Origin: an uncultured Pelagibacteraceae bacterium
GTDB lineage: Bacteria > Pseudomonadota > Alphaproteobacteria > Pelagibacterales > Pelagibacteraceae
NCBI GenBank assembly: GCA_902519635.1
Contig: CABYKW010000001.1
Span: 1-64,000 of the forward strand
Length of the DNA stretch: 64,000 bases
Direction: 5' to 3'
Of the stretch, positions 31,186-40,166 are shown piece after piece (the first letter of the stretch is position 1; the number at the start of each line of letters is the position of its first letter). The translations under genes were made by a program, and so were the position numbers. The notes below the pieces were generated by a model, which did not search any database, had not been told where the DNA came from, and was given only the letters and a program-made list of their open reading frames with translations.

Positions 31186-31186
31186 T

Positions 31187-31792
31187 ATGAAAAAAATTTT
31201 TATATTAATAATTTTAATTTTTTATCCTGCAAATTTCATCACCGCTTCTGAAAGATCAGAAAAAGAAATGAAATTAGGAGTATTTAAAGAAGATCTTAAA
31301 CAAATTGGAAGATATAAAGCCATAAAGTATTCTCCTGAAGGACTTTTCCCAGAAAATTTAAAATCTTTTTACTCTAAATCCCAAAAAGCCCAAGATGAAG
31401 TTTCTAGGATTTTTGTGAAACAAAAACACCTTTTGGAGAAATATCCAGCTCGAATGATGAAAGGTATGGCTTATTTTGAGTTTTTTTATATGCAACAACT
31501 TAAGGACAATTCACGGGCAATAGCAAGGTTTGAAGACAATTATCCTTCTCTATCATCAAAACAAACAATGCAAAAAATATATAATTTGAATAAAGCTAGA
31601 AAGACAATGAGGGAAGCATTGGGTTTGACTCTTGATGATGATCCAAAAAAAGTTTTAGATTCTTATTATGCAATGTATCTATTGTTCTCTCAAAGCAAAA
31701 CTGAAGTAGTCAAATTAACAAAAGAAGAGAAAGAAAAAATAAAAATTAATTCTAATATTACCAAAGATTTAGGTGGAGTAAAAAGTAATTGA
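31187..31792 (+). CDS. Exported protein of unknown function
   Basis: I chose ATG 31187, one base after soxG, because it begins a clean signal peptide (MKKIFILIILIFYPANFITA). The 201-residue product is otherwise helical and rich in Lys and Gln: LGVFKEDLKQIGRYKAIKYS, FYSKSQKAQDEVSRIFVKQK, KARKTMREALGLTLDDDPKK. I recognise no family. Its last bases contain AGGTGGAG (31771-31778), which appears to be the ribosome site of the next gene, so the two are probably a pair, co-transcribed with soxBDAG. Confidence 0.7.
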   Translation: MKKIFILIILIFYPANFITASERSEKEMKLGVFKEDLKQIGRYKAIKYSPEGLFPENLKSFYSKSQKAQDEVSRIFVKQKHLLEKYPARMMKGMAYFEFFYMQQLKDNSRAIARFEDNYPSLSSKQTMQKIYNLNKARKTMREALGLTLDDDPKKVLDSYYAMYLLFSQSKTEVVKLTKEEKEKIKINSNITKDLGGVKSN

Positions 31793-32924
31793 AAAATATA
31801 AAGAACAAAGATTAACAAAAAAAAAATTTAATAAGGAATTTAACAAAAATTTTAGAAAATTAGAAAGATCATTACAAAAAGGTGAAAAGTATAAAGAGTA
31901 TGAATTAATAAGTTCTTTAGTTACTGAACTTCCAGAATTAAAAGACAAAAGTCTATCGGCCTCAATTAGCGGTTTTAAACTTGCAGAATTTATAGTAAAA
32001 GATTTAAAGAAAAATAATTTACCTAAACGATTTAACCAAGATTTATCTGAAGCCGATTTTACTGATTTCAACGAAGATCAATTAAAAGCACTAGGAAAAA
32101 TCACAGAACTTACAAAAGTAAATAAAAATAAAAAATCAAATGAGATACAAATTGATATTTTAAATCTTGAAGACAATGGTCTTCCAGTTAATAAACTATT
32201 AGATGTTTACAGAAAAGATTTAAATGTAAGCTTAGATTCATTAAATATGCAGCTTGCTTCGGTAGAAGAGATGAACAGATGGGCATTGAGTGATTGGGCT
32301 AATGCATGGAAAAGTCCTATTCCAACCAAGATCCAAGATGCAACAGGGATTGAAATAAATTTATCTGACTCACAAATTGAAGAAGTTAAAGCACAATTAG
32401 CAATGCAAAACTTCAGAGAAATTATTGATATTGATGATTTTAAAGATGTAATTTCAAATGAATCTTTATCTGATATTCAAAATACCATTTCCCAAGCCAC
32501 ACAGTCTTTTAGTTTTTCTTTTACATTGGATAATTTTGCTCAAGCGTTAGGAGATTTAAGAGGTTTAGATATTAATAATTATGCTGATCTTACTGACTTG
32601 GCAAATGCTCAGCATGGAGCTAATTGGTCAGTAGAAGAATACGCTTCAGCTTACCAAGACAATTTAGATGTTATCGAACAACTTGCACGAGGAAATTTAA
32701 GTGATTTTGATGCTGGAGCTTTAGCTGCTGCTGCAGGAAGTAGCTTACAAGAAGTAGCTGATACGATTGCGGCCGCTAGTGCGGCTGGAGTCACTGTAGA
32801 TTTAGATGCTACATTTCAAGGAATGGGTTATGATGATTTTGCTGCCGCGGTAGCTGCTTATAATGCTCAGTATGGAACGAATTATACTGTTGATCAAGCT
32901 AAAGAAGCTTTAGGTCAAAACTAA
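31788..32924 (+). CDS. Unknown protein with a probable ATT start and a repeat-like C-terminus
   Basis: The frame is open from 31782 to 32924. No ATG, GTG or TTG occurs in it before ATG 32247, yet the 153 upstream codons look fully coding (Lys/Glu-rich helices such as FRKLERSLQKGEKYKEYELI). ATT 31788 overlaps the previous stop (ATTGA) and lies nine bases after AGGTGGAG, so I propose ATT initiation, 378 residues. No signal peptide. The C-terminus contains two imperfect repeats: YADLTDLANAQHGANWSVEE and YDDFAAAVAAYNAQYGTNYT, each followed by an Ala/Asn-rich helix; between them lies an Ala-rich stretch. A shorter product from 32247 (225 residues) is the fallback. No family recognised. Confidence 0.6.
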   Translation: MEKYKEQRLTKKKFNKEFNKNFRKLERSLQKGEKYKEYELISSLVTELPELKDKSLSASISGFKLAEFIVKDLKKNNLPKRFNQDLSEADFTDFNEDQLKALGKITELTKVNKNKKSNEIQIDILNLEDNGLPVNKLLDVYRKDLNVSLDSLNMQLASVEEMNRWALSDWANAWKSPIPTKIQDATGIEINLSDSQIEEVKAQLAMQNFREIIDIDDFKDVISNESLSDIQNTISQATQSFSFSFTLDNFAQALGDLRGLDINNYADLTDLANAQHGANWSVEEYASAYQDNLDVIEQLARGNLSDFDAGALAAAAGSSLQEVADTIAAASAAGVTVDLDATFQGMGYDDFAAAVAAYNAQYGTNYTVDQAKEALGQN

Positions 32925-33475
32925 TTTTTATAAGGCGTTCTATTAAAAATTCTTCTTACGTACGGCTCAAAGTCTTTCAAACTTAATGATTTGTAATTAG
33001 GATCAAAAGATTTTTGATCCCATTTTTCACAGAAATGAACAGTATCTTTGAAATATTTATGGTCCTTAAATTTGTCTCTAGCATTTTTATTTCCGCCAAG
33101 GTGATGAGCATAATAATACATTTGAAATATGCCGTGATTAGCAATTATCCAATAAGTCTTTTCACTTACATAGGGTTTTAAAACTGCTGCAGCATATTCA
33201 GCATGATTTAATGGAGCTAATTCATCTCCAATGTCATGTAGTAAGGCAGCCACTATCATTTCATCGCTTGCACCGTCTTTTAATGCTCTAGTAGCAGTTT
33301 GCAAAGAGTGCTCCAATCTTGAAACTTGGTAACCCTCTAAAGTTTTTGTAAGAGTGCTCATAAATTTTAATATTCTATCAGCTGTTCCTTCCACAAACTT
33401 TTTTTCATGTTCATCAAGAAGAAGATAATCTTCTCTAGTTCCTTTTTTCATCTCTTTAAAACTAACTTTACTCAT
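32921..33475 (-). CDS. TmpB/PhnZ-like HD-domain diiron oxygenase
   Basis: PhnZ-type HD proteins are mixed-valent diiron oxygenases that cleave the C-P bond of 1-hydroxyphosphonates, releasing phosphate. The metal ligands are all visible: His56 (LEHSLQTA), His80-Asp81 (LLHDIGDE), His91 (NHAEYAA), His114 (IANHGIFQ) and Asp153 (EKWDQKSFD). 184 residues, as in PhnZ. The start overlaps the stop of the 2OG oxygenase gene by four bases. Established work on TmpA/TmpB pairs just such an HD enzyme with a butyrobetaine-dioxygenase-like partner to turn trimethylaminoethylphosphonate into glycine betaine. Assignment to TmpB rather than PhnZ is inferred from the partner type. Confidence 0.75.
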   Translation of the reverse strand: MSKVSFKEMKKGTREDYLLLDEHEKKFVEGTADRILKFMSTLTKTLEGYQVSRLEHSLQTATRALKDGASDEMIVAALLHDIGDELAPLNHAEYAAAVLKPYVSEKTYWIIANHGIFQMYYYAHHLGGNKNARDKFKDHKYFKDTVHFCEKWDQKSFDPNYKSLSLKDFEPYVRRIFNRTPYKN

Positions 33476-34572
33476 ATATTGAATCTTCTTTTTAAGCTTT
33501 TCATATTACTTTCAACAGAGTCGTGATCAACATAGCAACCTTGTAGATGTCTTTCTCCTATTGACATGTTAAAGGAAGTTCGTCCATGAAGAGTTCTATA
33601 ATTATCCATTATCATTATATCACCTGGTTTAAGTTTAAATTCGATCATAAAATTTTTTGAATTACATAATTTTATAAAAAGCGATCTTGCTTTATAAAAT
33701 TGATCTAATTTATCTTTTTTTAAAACAGGTACGTAGTCTAACCGCGGGCTTAATCTTACTCTTTTAATCGTCTTATCCAAATTTAATTCAATTGTTTCAC
33801 CCCAGTTCTCTAAAATGGTTTTACTATCCTGATAAGTAAATCTAATTTTTATTGTACTTAGTAATTGGAAATACCTTGGATATCTTCTTCTCAAATGATT
33901 AGCTATTGCAAAACCATCAGTTAAGGTAGAATGTCCTCCTACACTATCATTTTTTAAGCAGTGCAATAATTGTATGCCGGGAATTGGTCTTCTATAAGGA
34001 TTATCGGTATGCGCGGACAAAGCATGTGATGTATAGGCTAAATCGCTAGCCTTTCTTATAGACTTAACATTAAACAAAGTGCCAAAATTGGTTTTTCTTA
34101 AAATACCAATAATATTTGCAAATTTTTTGAGATAATTTTTTTCAAAGGGGGCATTTTTGATTATAACAAAACCATATTTGTAGAAATCTTTAAACACTTT
34201 GTATCCACCTTTTGAATCAAAAAGCTTTTTTTTAAATTTAAAAATTGGTTTTTTAAGTAATTTAGCATTCCAAAAAGTTATATCTTTTTTTTTATTCCTT
34301 TTGTAAATTTCATTTAAAAGATCTTTAATAATGAACTCTGTCTTAACCCCATCGTTAAATTGAACATTTAAGAAATTTTTTTTAATTAAAGCACTTTTAA
34401 TTCTTAGATTTTTTTTAATTTCAGATGGTTCATAAAGTCTTTGGCCATTATTTTTGTCTAAATAATCAATATTTGTAACTCTTTCTCTTAGCCAAAGAGG
34501 ATGTAATTCTGTATTTCTTTTTAGAGCGTGAACAAAAATTTTTTTCTTATTTTTTGCGACTCCGATTCTCAT
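33472..34572 (-). CDS. TmpA-like 2-oxoglutarate/Fe(II) dioxygenase (butyrobetaine dioxygenase family)
   Basis: Two domains: an N-terminal DUF971-like domain (ELHPLWLRERVTNIDYLDKN and QRLYEPSEI) and a TauD/TfdA catalytic domain. Iron ligands are His188 and Asp190 (LSAHTDNPYRRP) and His329 (YRTLHGRTSF). The zinc-binding cysteines of true gamma-butyrobetaine hydroxylase after WLRDN are absent; here WLRERV is followed by no Cys. 366 residues. Translationally coupled (ATGA) to the HD oxygenase gene, so TmpA, which hydroxylates trimethylaminoethylphosphonate beside phosphorus, is the best reading. Carnitine-pathway butyrobetaine hydroxylase is the alternative. Confidence 0.75.
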   Translation of the reverse strand: MRIGVAKNKKKIFVHALKRNTELHPLWLRERVTNIDYLDKNNGQRLYEPSEIKKNLRIKSALIKKNFLNVQFNDGVKTEFIIKDLLNEIYKRNKKKDITFWNAKLLKKPIFKFKKKLFDSKGGYKVFKDFYKYGFVIIKNAPFEKNYLKKFANIIGILRKTNFGTLFNVKSIRKASDLAYTSHALSAHTDNPYRRPIPGIQLLHCLKNDSVGGHSTLTDGFAIANHLRRRYPRYFQLLSTIKIRFTYQDSKTILENWGETIELNLDKTIKRVRLSPRLDYVPVLKKDKLDQFYKARSLFIKLCNSKNFMIEFKLKPGDIMIMDNYRTLHGRTSFNMSIGERHLQGCYVDHDSVESNMKSLKRRFNI

Positions 34573-34585
34573 GAAATTATACTAG

Positions 34586-35479
34586 CTAAACATATCTCGA
34601 TTGCAATACTCGTTTGGTGTTATACCCATAGAAGATTATTGCAGTAATAATTATAGCTCCACCGATTAAAGTATTGACACTAGGCACTTCATTGATTCCA
34701 AACCATGGCAACCAAACCCAGAAAATTCCACCCAATACTTCTGTAAGAGAAAGAAGAGTTAAATCTGTAGCAGGCAGGTATTTTGATTTCATAGAAAACA
34801 AAATAAGTCCCGTACAAACCAAAAATCCATGCAATGCTGAAAGTGAGGAGTTTTTTAAAGAAATTATTATATTACTGTCATTGAATAATAAAACTAAAAT
34901 TGCAACAGCAGAACAAAAAATTCCTGCAATAGCAACGGTAGTAAATTTTGGAGTTTTCTTTCTCCATCTTAGAGAAACAGTAAATCCAGCAAAACCTAAA
35001 GATGACAACAAACCATTAATCAAACCAAACAAAGAACCTTCTCCTTTGCTATCTAGGGACATAAATATTATTCCGCCCGCCGCAACAGTTATAGCTATAA
35101 GGGTTGTTTTTGAGATTTTTTCTCTCAAAAAAACGTATGCTAAAATTGCAGCTAAAAATGGTTGAGTTGCTAGCATCATCATAGTCACCGCTGCAGTAGT
35201 AGTTGTTATAGAAAGAATAAAAGAAATATTAGCAATACCAAGACTAACTCCGCCAATAAATCCAGATAAACCAATCTTATTATAATTTTTTGTAAACTTA
35301 AGACCTTCAGCTAAAAATAAATATATATTTAAGACCAAAAAAATTACTGAACCTCTAAAAAAAAGATATTGCCAAGGAATTAATTGTGCATCATCTATAT
35401 ATCTTACAACTAAAGGCCCAAAGGACCAAAATAGTCCTGCAATTAAAACAATTAGTATGGCTGAACTATTTTTTATCAT
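34586..35479 (-). CDS. EamA/DMT-family permease next to the phosphonate oxygenases
   Basis: Ten transmembrane helices in two EamA repeats (LIVLIAGLFWSFGPLVVRYI; LINGLLSSLGFAGFTVSLRW). I chose ATG 35479 (MIKNSSAILIV), 297 residues; an in-frame ATG at 35518 would add 13 residues and overlap the MFS gene further. Thirteen bases upstream of the TmpA-like gene on the same strand. It could carry the quaternary-amine substrate or product, but that is only an inference from position. Confidence 0.82.
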   Translation of the reverse strand: MIKNSSAILIVLIAGLFWSFGPLVVRYIDDAQLIPWQYLFFRGSVIFLVLNIYLFLAEGLKFTKNYNKIGLSGFIGGVSLGIANISFILSITTTTAAVTMMMLATQPFLAAILAYVFLREKISKTTLIAITVAAGGIIFMSLDSKGEGSLFGLINGLLSSLGFAGFTVSLRWRKKTPKFTTVAIAGIFCSAVAILVLLFNDSNIIISLKNSSLSALHGFLVCTGLILFSMKSKYLPATDLTLLSLTEVLGGIFWVWLPWFGINEVPSVNTLIGGAIIITAIIFYGYNTKRVLQSRYV

Positions 35480-36788
35480 TTGAAGTATTAGATAAATCCA
35501 CTCCTGTATCTGGATCAAGTTCGATACCTAGCGGAGTAATATCTTTTGGTAGAGGTGTAAATGTTGACTCTGGATTGTCCTCATATTTTCTTTTGTTCAT
35601 TCTAAAGACACCAAAGATAGTAATTACAAAGAAAAAAATAAGTAAATGAACAAAAAATCCATTTGGTCCAAAAATACTCATTAAAACTGAACACATAATA
35701 GGACCTGCTATAGCCCCTAAACCAAAAATAATGTTTAAACCAGCTCCAGCTGCAACAAACTTTTCTTTAGGAATGTAATCGTTTACAAGAGCAAGATTTA
35801 AAGCAAATAATGGAAGCGTCATCCCAGACAAAAGAATAATAAAAATAAATAATTTTGTCTTATCCATGCTTGTAGCTGTTGAAAAATAGTTAAATCTGAA
35901 CATTTCTTCTACAAAAAGATTTTCAAAAGAAATTCCAGATGCAATTATAGAAAGAACAGCAAAAATAGATGACAATATACAACATCCAATAATTATTACT
36001 CTTCTATCATAATTGTCCGATAAAGATCCTATTGGCCACTGAAAAAGTGCACCTGATAGAGTAACTGAAAATAGTAATATAGAAATTTCTAATACTGTTA
36101 AGTTCATCGTTACAGCATAAACTGACAACATAGTGAACATAGCTGAGAAAATGAACCCTGAACAAAACGTAGAAAAACTTCCAAAAGGAGAAATTTTAAA
36201 AAGTTCCTTAATCTTTATGGTACTAGTCTTTTTAAACGTAGGAGGCTTTCTTTTTGTAAGAAGTATTGGAATTAAAGCTATAGAAAATAATAGTGAAATC
36301 AATATAAAAGGCTCATAGTTTTTAGGACTACTTACGTTTAACAGTAGGTTTCCCAAAGCAAATGCAAAAAAAGTTACAAACATATATAATGATAAAACTT
36401 TACCTCTTGTTTTATTAGTTGCTCTATCATTCAACCAACTTTCAACAATTATAAGAATTCCAATCATACTAAAGCCTGTTAAAAATCTTGCTAAAGTCCA
36501 AACAATAGGATCCACAAACACAACATGAACTAATGAACTAAGCGAAGCCATTGAGGCAAAAGCCGCAAATACTCTGATATGGCCCACCTTGCTAACAAGA
36601 TTTGGAATAATATTTGCACCTATGAAATATCCAATAAAATAACCAGACATCATTGTACCTGTGGCGATAAAATTAAAATTTTCTAATACAGCTCTAATTC
36701 CTAAAAGGTTTCCTTGAAAACCATGAGAAATCATAATTACTGCAAAGCCAGTAAAGAGAGCCCAAGAATTTTTTATAATTTTATACAT
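35466..36788 (-). CDS. MFS transporter (YcaD-like)
   Basis: Twelve predicted transmembrane helices; the loop ESWLNDRATNKTRGKVLSLY and QWPIGSLSDNYDRRVIII match the YcaD-type group of the major facilitator superfamily. 440 residues with a hydrophilic tail (NPESTFTPLPKDITPLGIEL). Overlaps the EamA gene by 14 bases and heads the run MFS-EamA-TmpA-TmpB. Substrate unknown. Confidence 0.82.
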   Translation of the reverse strand: MYKIIKNSWALFTGFAVIMISHGFQGNLLGIRAVLENFNFIATGTMMSGYFIGYFIGANIIPNLVSKVGHIRVFAAFASMASLSSLVHVVFVDPIVWTLARFLTGFSMIGILIIVESWLNDRATNKTRGKVLSLYMFVTFFAFALGNLLLNVSSPKNYEPFILISLLFSIALIPILLTKRKPPTFKKTSTIKIKELFKISPFGSFSTFCSGFIFSAMFTMLSVYAVTMNLTVLEISILLFSVTLSGALFQWPIGSLSDNYDRRVIIIGCCILSSIFAVLSIIASGISFENLFVEEMFRFNYFSTATSMDKTKLFIFIILLSGMTLPLFALNLALVNDYIPKEKFVAAGAGLNIIFGLGAIAGPIMCSVLMSIFGPNGFFVHLLIFFFVITIFGVFRMNKRKYEDNPESTFTPLPKDITPLGIELDPDTGVDLSNTSNDKK

Positions 36789-36792
36789 GGTG

Positions 36793-36810
36793 GAAAGCCA
36801 TTATGCTTTC
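36793..36810. other. Inverted repeat between the ETF-QO and MFS genes
   Basis: GAAAGC-CATTAT-GCTTTC, six base pairs, in the 46-base gap between the end of the ETF-QO gene and the start of the MFS gene (both minus strand). No U-tract follows on the minus strand. It could be a weak terminator, an RNA-end hairpin or an operator. Confidence 0.3.
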
Positions 36811-36834
36811 TCACAGACAAAAGCAATAGTCTTT

Positions 36835-38442
36835 TTACATGTTACCGTATTTAGGTCCGCCTCCACCCTCGGGTGCAACCCAAGTGATATTTTGAGAGGG
36901 TTCTTTGATATCACAGGTCTTACAGTGGATACAATTTTGTGAATTAATAACAAACTTCTCCTGTTGAACTTCATACACACCTACTGGACAATACTTCTGA
37001 GCAGGTTCGTCGTACTCTTTTAAAGTGTAATTAATAGGTAGATTAGGATCTTTTAACCTTAAATGGACAGGTTGGTTTTCAGTATGATTAGTTCCTGTCA
37101 AATAAACAGAACTAGTTTTATCGAATGTTAGCTTGCCGTCTGGTTTTGGATATTCAATTTTGGGCATCTGACTTGCTGGTTTTAAAGCTTCATGATCTGC
37201 ATGTTTATGTTTCAAAGTGAAAGGAAGTTTTCCTCTAAATAAGATTTGATCGATTCCTGTAAAAATAATACCTAATATTAAACCCCAACTAAAACTAGGT
37301 TTTACATTTCTAGCAGCATGAAGCTCTTTATAAACCCAACTTTCTTTAAATTTTTCTTCATAAATTGATAAATCTTTTTTGTTTTTAATATTCTCAATAA
37401 TAGTTTCTGCCGCAATAATTCCACTCTTCATAGCAGTATGAGAACCTTTAATTTTAGGCATATTTAAAGTTCCTGCATCACAACCTATTAATAATCCTCC
37501 TGGCATATACATTTTAGGTAAACTTTGAATTCCACCTTCAATTAAAGCTCTTGCTCCAAAAGAAATTCTTTTTCCACCCTCAAACATTTTTCTTATTGAC
37601 GGGTGTGTTTTAAACCTTTGAAACTCATCAAAGGGAGAAAGGTGCGGATTTTGATAATCTAAACCAATTACATATCCAAGATATATTTGTCTATTTTCAG
37701 CGTGATATATAAAGCTTCCACCATAAGTTTTGTTATCAAGTGGCCACCCTGCTGTATGCATAACTAGACCTTCTTGATGTTGTTGTTCGCTTACTTCCCA
37801 AATTTCTTTGAGTCCTATTCCATATTGCTGAGGGTTTTTACCATCGTCTAAATTAAATTTTTTAATTAATTGTTTACCTAAATGACCTCTACATCCCTCT
37901 GAGAAAACTGTTACTTTTGCGTGTAATTCCATTCCCTCCTGGTAAGTATCTTTTTTGTTACCCTCTTTATCTAAACCCATATCTAGAGTAGCTACACCTT
38001 TTATAGATCCATCTTCATTATAAAGAACTTCACTTGCAGGAAACCCAGGAAATATTTCAACACCTAGTTTTTCAGCTTGTTCGGCCAACCAACGGCAAAG
38101 ATTAGCAAGACTGACGATATAATTTTTGTGATTTTTTTGTACGGCAGGTAAAAGCCAAGTTGGCCAACTTAGAGAAGAATTTTTTCCTAAGAATAAAAAT
38201 TTTTCTTTCGAAACTTTTGTTTTTACTGGCGCTCCTTCACTCTTCCAATTAGGCAACAACTCATCGAGAGCTTTTGTTTCAAAAACATTTCCACTTAATA
38301 TGTGAGCTCCAACTTCTGATCCTTTTTCAAGAATACAGACATTTAAATTTGGATCGAGTTGTTTAAGTTTTATTGCAGTAGTTAAACCTGCTGGTCCTGC
38401 ACCAACAATAACCACATCATATTCCATTGCTTCTCTTGCCAT
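36835..38442 (-). CDS. Electron-transfer flavoprotein:ubiquinone oxidoreductase
   Basis: Inner-membrane-bound FAD/4Fe-4S protein that takes electrons from ETF to ubiquinone. FAD motif VVIVGAGPAGLTTAIKL, GSHTAMKSGIIAAETI, and the C-terminal 4Fe-4S cluster ligands in KYCPVGVYEV and CIHCKTCDIKEPSQNITW. 535 residues, typical. Last gene of the DMGDH-etfB-etfA-ETF-QO operon, so electrons from dimethylglycine oxidation have a dedicated path into respiration. Confidence 0.95.
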   Translation of the reverse strand: MAREAMEYDVVIVGAGPAGLTTAIKLKQLDPNLNVCILEKGSEVGAHILSGNVFETKALDELLPNWKSEGAPVKTKVSKEKFLFLGKNSSLSWPTWLLPAVQKNHKNYIVSLANLCRWLAEQAEKLGVEIFPGFPASEVLYNEDGSIKGVATLDMGLDKEGNKKDTYQEGMELHAKVTVFSEGCRGHLGKQLIKKFNLDDGKNPQQYGIGLKEIWEVSEQQHQEGLVMHTAGWPLDNKTYGGSFIYHAENRQIYLGYVIGLDYQNPHLSPFDEFQRFKTHPSIRKMFEGGKRISFGARALIEGGIQSLPKMYMPGGLLIGCDAGTLNMPKIKGSHTAMKSGIIAAETIIENIKNKKDLSIYEEKFKESWVYKELHAARNVKPSFSWGLILGIIFTGIDQILFRGKLPFTLKHKHADHEALKPASQMPKIEYPKPDGKLTFDKTSSVYLTGTNHTENQPVHLRLKDPNLPINYTLKEYDEPAQKYCPVGVYEVQQEKFVINSQNCIHCKTCDIKEPSQNITWVAPEGGGGPKYGNM

Positions 38443-38463
38443 GAAATGACTATATCAAACTAA

Positions 38464-39417
38464 TTATTTTTGGATAGTATTCAGTTTGTTCAACTCAGCT
38501 AAAAACTCAGGAAGAGCTTTAAATAAATCTGCTTCTAAACCATAGTCTGCAACACTAAAAATCGGAGCTTCACCATCTTTGTTAATTGCGACAATTATTT
38601 TGCTCTCTTTCATACCAGCTAAGTGTTGAATTGCTCCAGAGATTCCTACAGCAATATATAAATCAGGAACTACAACTTTACCTGTTTGTCCAACTTGATG
38701 ATCGTTACTTATGTAACCTGCATCGACAGCCGCTCGTGATGCACCAACAGCAGCATTAAGCTTGTCGGCGATATCTGTAATTAATTTAAAATTTTCTCCA
38801 CTTTCTAAACCCCTACCACCTGAAACAACTATTCTCGCTGTACCAAGCTCAGGCCTTTCAGATTTTGTTTCCTCTCTTTTAATAAATTTTGATGTATTCG
38901 GTACATCAACAGCTTCAATCTTTTCAACTTGCGCAGAACCACCAGTTTTTTCGGCAGGGTCAAAAGAAGTTGGTCTTATAGTTATACACTTCTTTTTGTC
39001 ATTACTTTTAACTGTGGCAAAAGCATTTCCAGCATAAATAGGTCTAATAAAAGTATCGGGACTTGATACTTTAATAATGTCACTGACTTGTGAAATATCT
39101 AACGCAGCAGCTACTCTTGGCATAAAATTTTTTCCAAACGTGTTTGCAGATGCTACAATGTGATCATATTTTTCTGCAGTCTTTGTTACTAAAGGTGCTA
39201 AATTTTCAGGCAAATAATTTTGATAATTTGGCGAGTCACACAATAAAACTTTTTTAACAAGCGGAACACTCGCCGCTTCTTTAGTAACATTTTCACAATT
39301 TGCCCCAGCTACTAAAACATGAACATCACCATCAATTTTTGATGCAGCTGTAATAGCATTTAGGGTAAATGGTTTTAATTTTGAATTATCATGCTCTGCA
39401 ATTAATAATACTGACAT
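38464..39417 (-). CDS. etfA: Electron transfer flavoprotein alpha subunit
   Basis: FAD-binding half of ETF. N-terminal ETF domain, then the conserved C-terminal FAD domain: [39 protein letters not shown] and [20 protein letters not shown]. 317 residues. Its start overlaps the etfB stop by one base; ETF-QO follows 21 bases on. Confidence 0.96.
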   Translation of the reverse strand: MSVLLIAEHDNSKLKPFTLNAITAASKIDGDVHVLVAGANCENVTKEAASVPLVKKVLLCDSPNYQNYLPENLAPLVTKTAEKYDHIVASANTFGKNFMPRVAAALDISQVSDIIKVSSPDTFIRPIYAGNAFATVKSNDKKKCITIRPTSFDPAEKTGGSAQVEKIEAVDVPNTSKFIKREETKSERPELGTARIVVSGGRGLESGENFKLITDIADKLNAAVGASRAAVDAGYISNDHQVGQTGKVVVPDLYIAVGISGAIQHLAGMKESKIIVAINKDGEAPIFSVADYGLEADLFKALPEFLAELNKLNTIQK

Positions 39418-40166
39418 TATAATACTTTAGCCTCATTTTTAAGTTTACTTACTAACTCAGCAACGTTTGCAACTTTAATTCCAGCTTTTCTTTTAGGCGG
39501 TTCTTCAACTTTTATTTGCTGAATTCTATTCGTAAGATCTATTCCTAAATCTTTTGCATTTATTTGTTCCATTGGTTTCTTTTTTGCCTTCATTATATTT
39601 GGTAAAGATGCAAATCTTGGTTCGTTTAGTCTTAAATCACAAGATACAACAGCTGGTAAGTTCACTTCAATCGTTTCTAACCCTTCATCAATTTCTCTAA
39701 CTATTTCAACAGACTTCTCTTTTAAATTTACTTTAGAGGTAAAAGTAGCTTGAGGCCAGTTAAGCATTGCAGCTAACATTTGACCTGTTTGATTACAATC
39801 ATCATCAATTGCCTGCTTACCTAAAAAAACCATCTCGGGTTTTTCTTTTTCTACAATTTTTTTTAATATTTTTGCTATGCCTAAAGGCTCTATATAGCTG
39901 TCAGCTTTAACATGAATACCCTTATCAGCTCCTATAGCTAATGCTTTTCTAATACTTTCTTGAGCTTTGTCTTCTCCAATTGAAATAGCGACTACTTCTT
40001 TAACTTTTCCAGACTCTTTAAGTTTAACCGACTCCTCTACTGCATTATCGTCAGGAGGATTAGTTGACATTTTTACATTATCAGTATGAACGCCAGAGCC
40101 ATCTTCTTTAACTCTGATTTGAACGTTGTAATCAATAACTCTTTTAACAGCTACTAAAATTTTCAT
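39417..40166 (-). CDS. etfB: Electron transfer flavoprotein beta subunit
   Basis: AMP-binding half of ETF. MKILVAVKRVIDYNVQIRVK at the start and VFLGKQAIDDDCNQTGQMLA, then the signature VNLPAVVSCDLRLNEPRFAS (ETF beta). 249 residues. It directly abuts the DMGDH gene, so the acceptor is made together with the dehydrogenase. Confidence 0.96.
   Translation of the reverse strand: MKILVAVKRVIDYNVQIRVKEDGSGVHTDNVKMSTNPPDDNAVEESVKLKESGKVKEVVAISIGEDKAQESIRKALAIGADKGIHVKADSYIEPLGIAKILKKIVEKEKPEMVFLGKQAIDDDCNQTGQMLAAMLNWPQATFTSKVNLKEKSVEIVREIDEGLETIEVNLPAVVSCDLRLNEPRFASLPNIMKAKKKPMEQINAKDLGIDLTNRIQQIKVEEPPKRKAGIKVANVAELVSKLKNEAKVL

Noticed and set aside
33472..34572. Gamma-butyrobetaine hydroxylase of carnitine synthesis
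   Set aside because: The zinc cysteines are absent and the gene is coupled to a PhnZ-type HD oxygenase, so TmpA is a better reading; not fully excluded.
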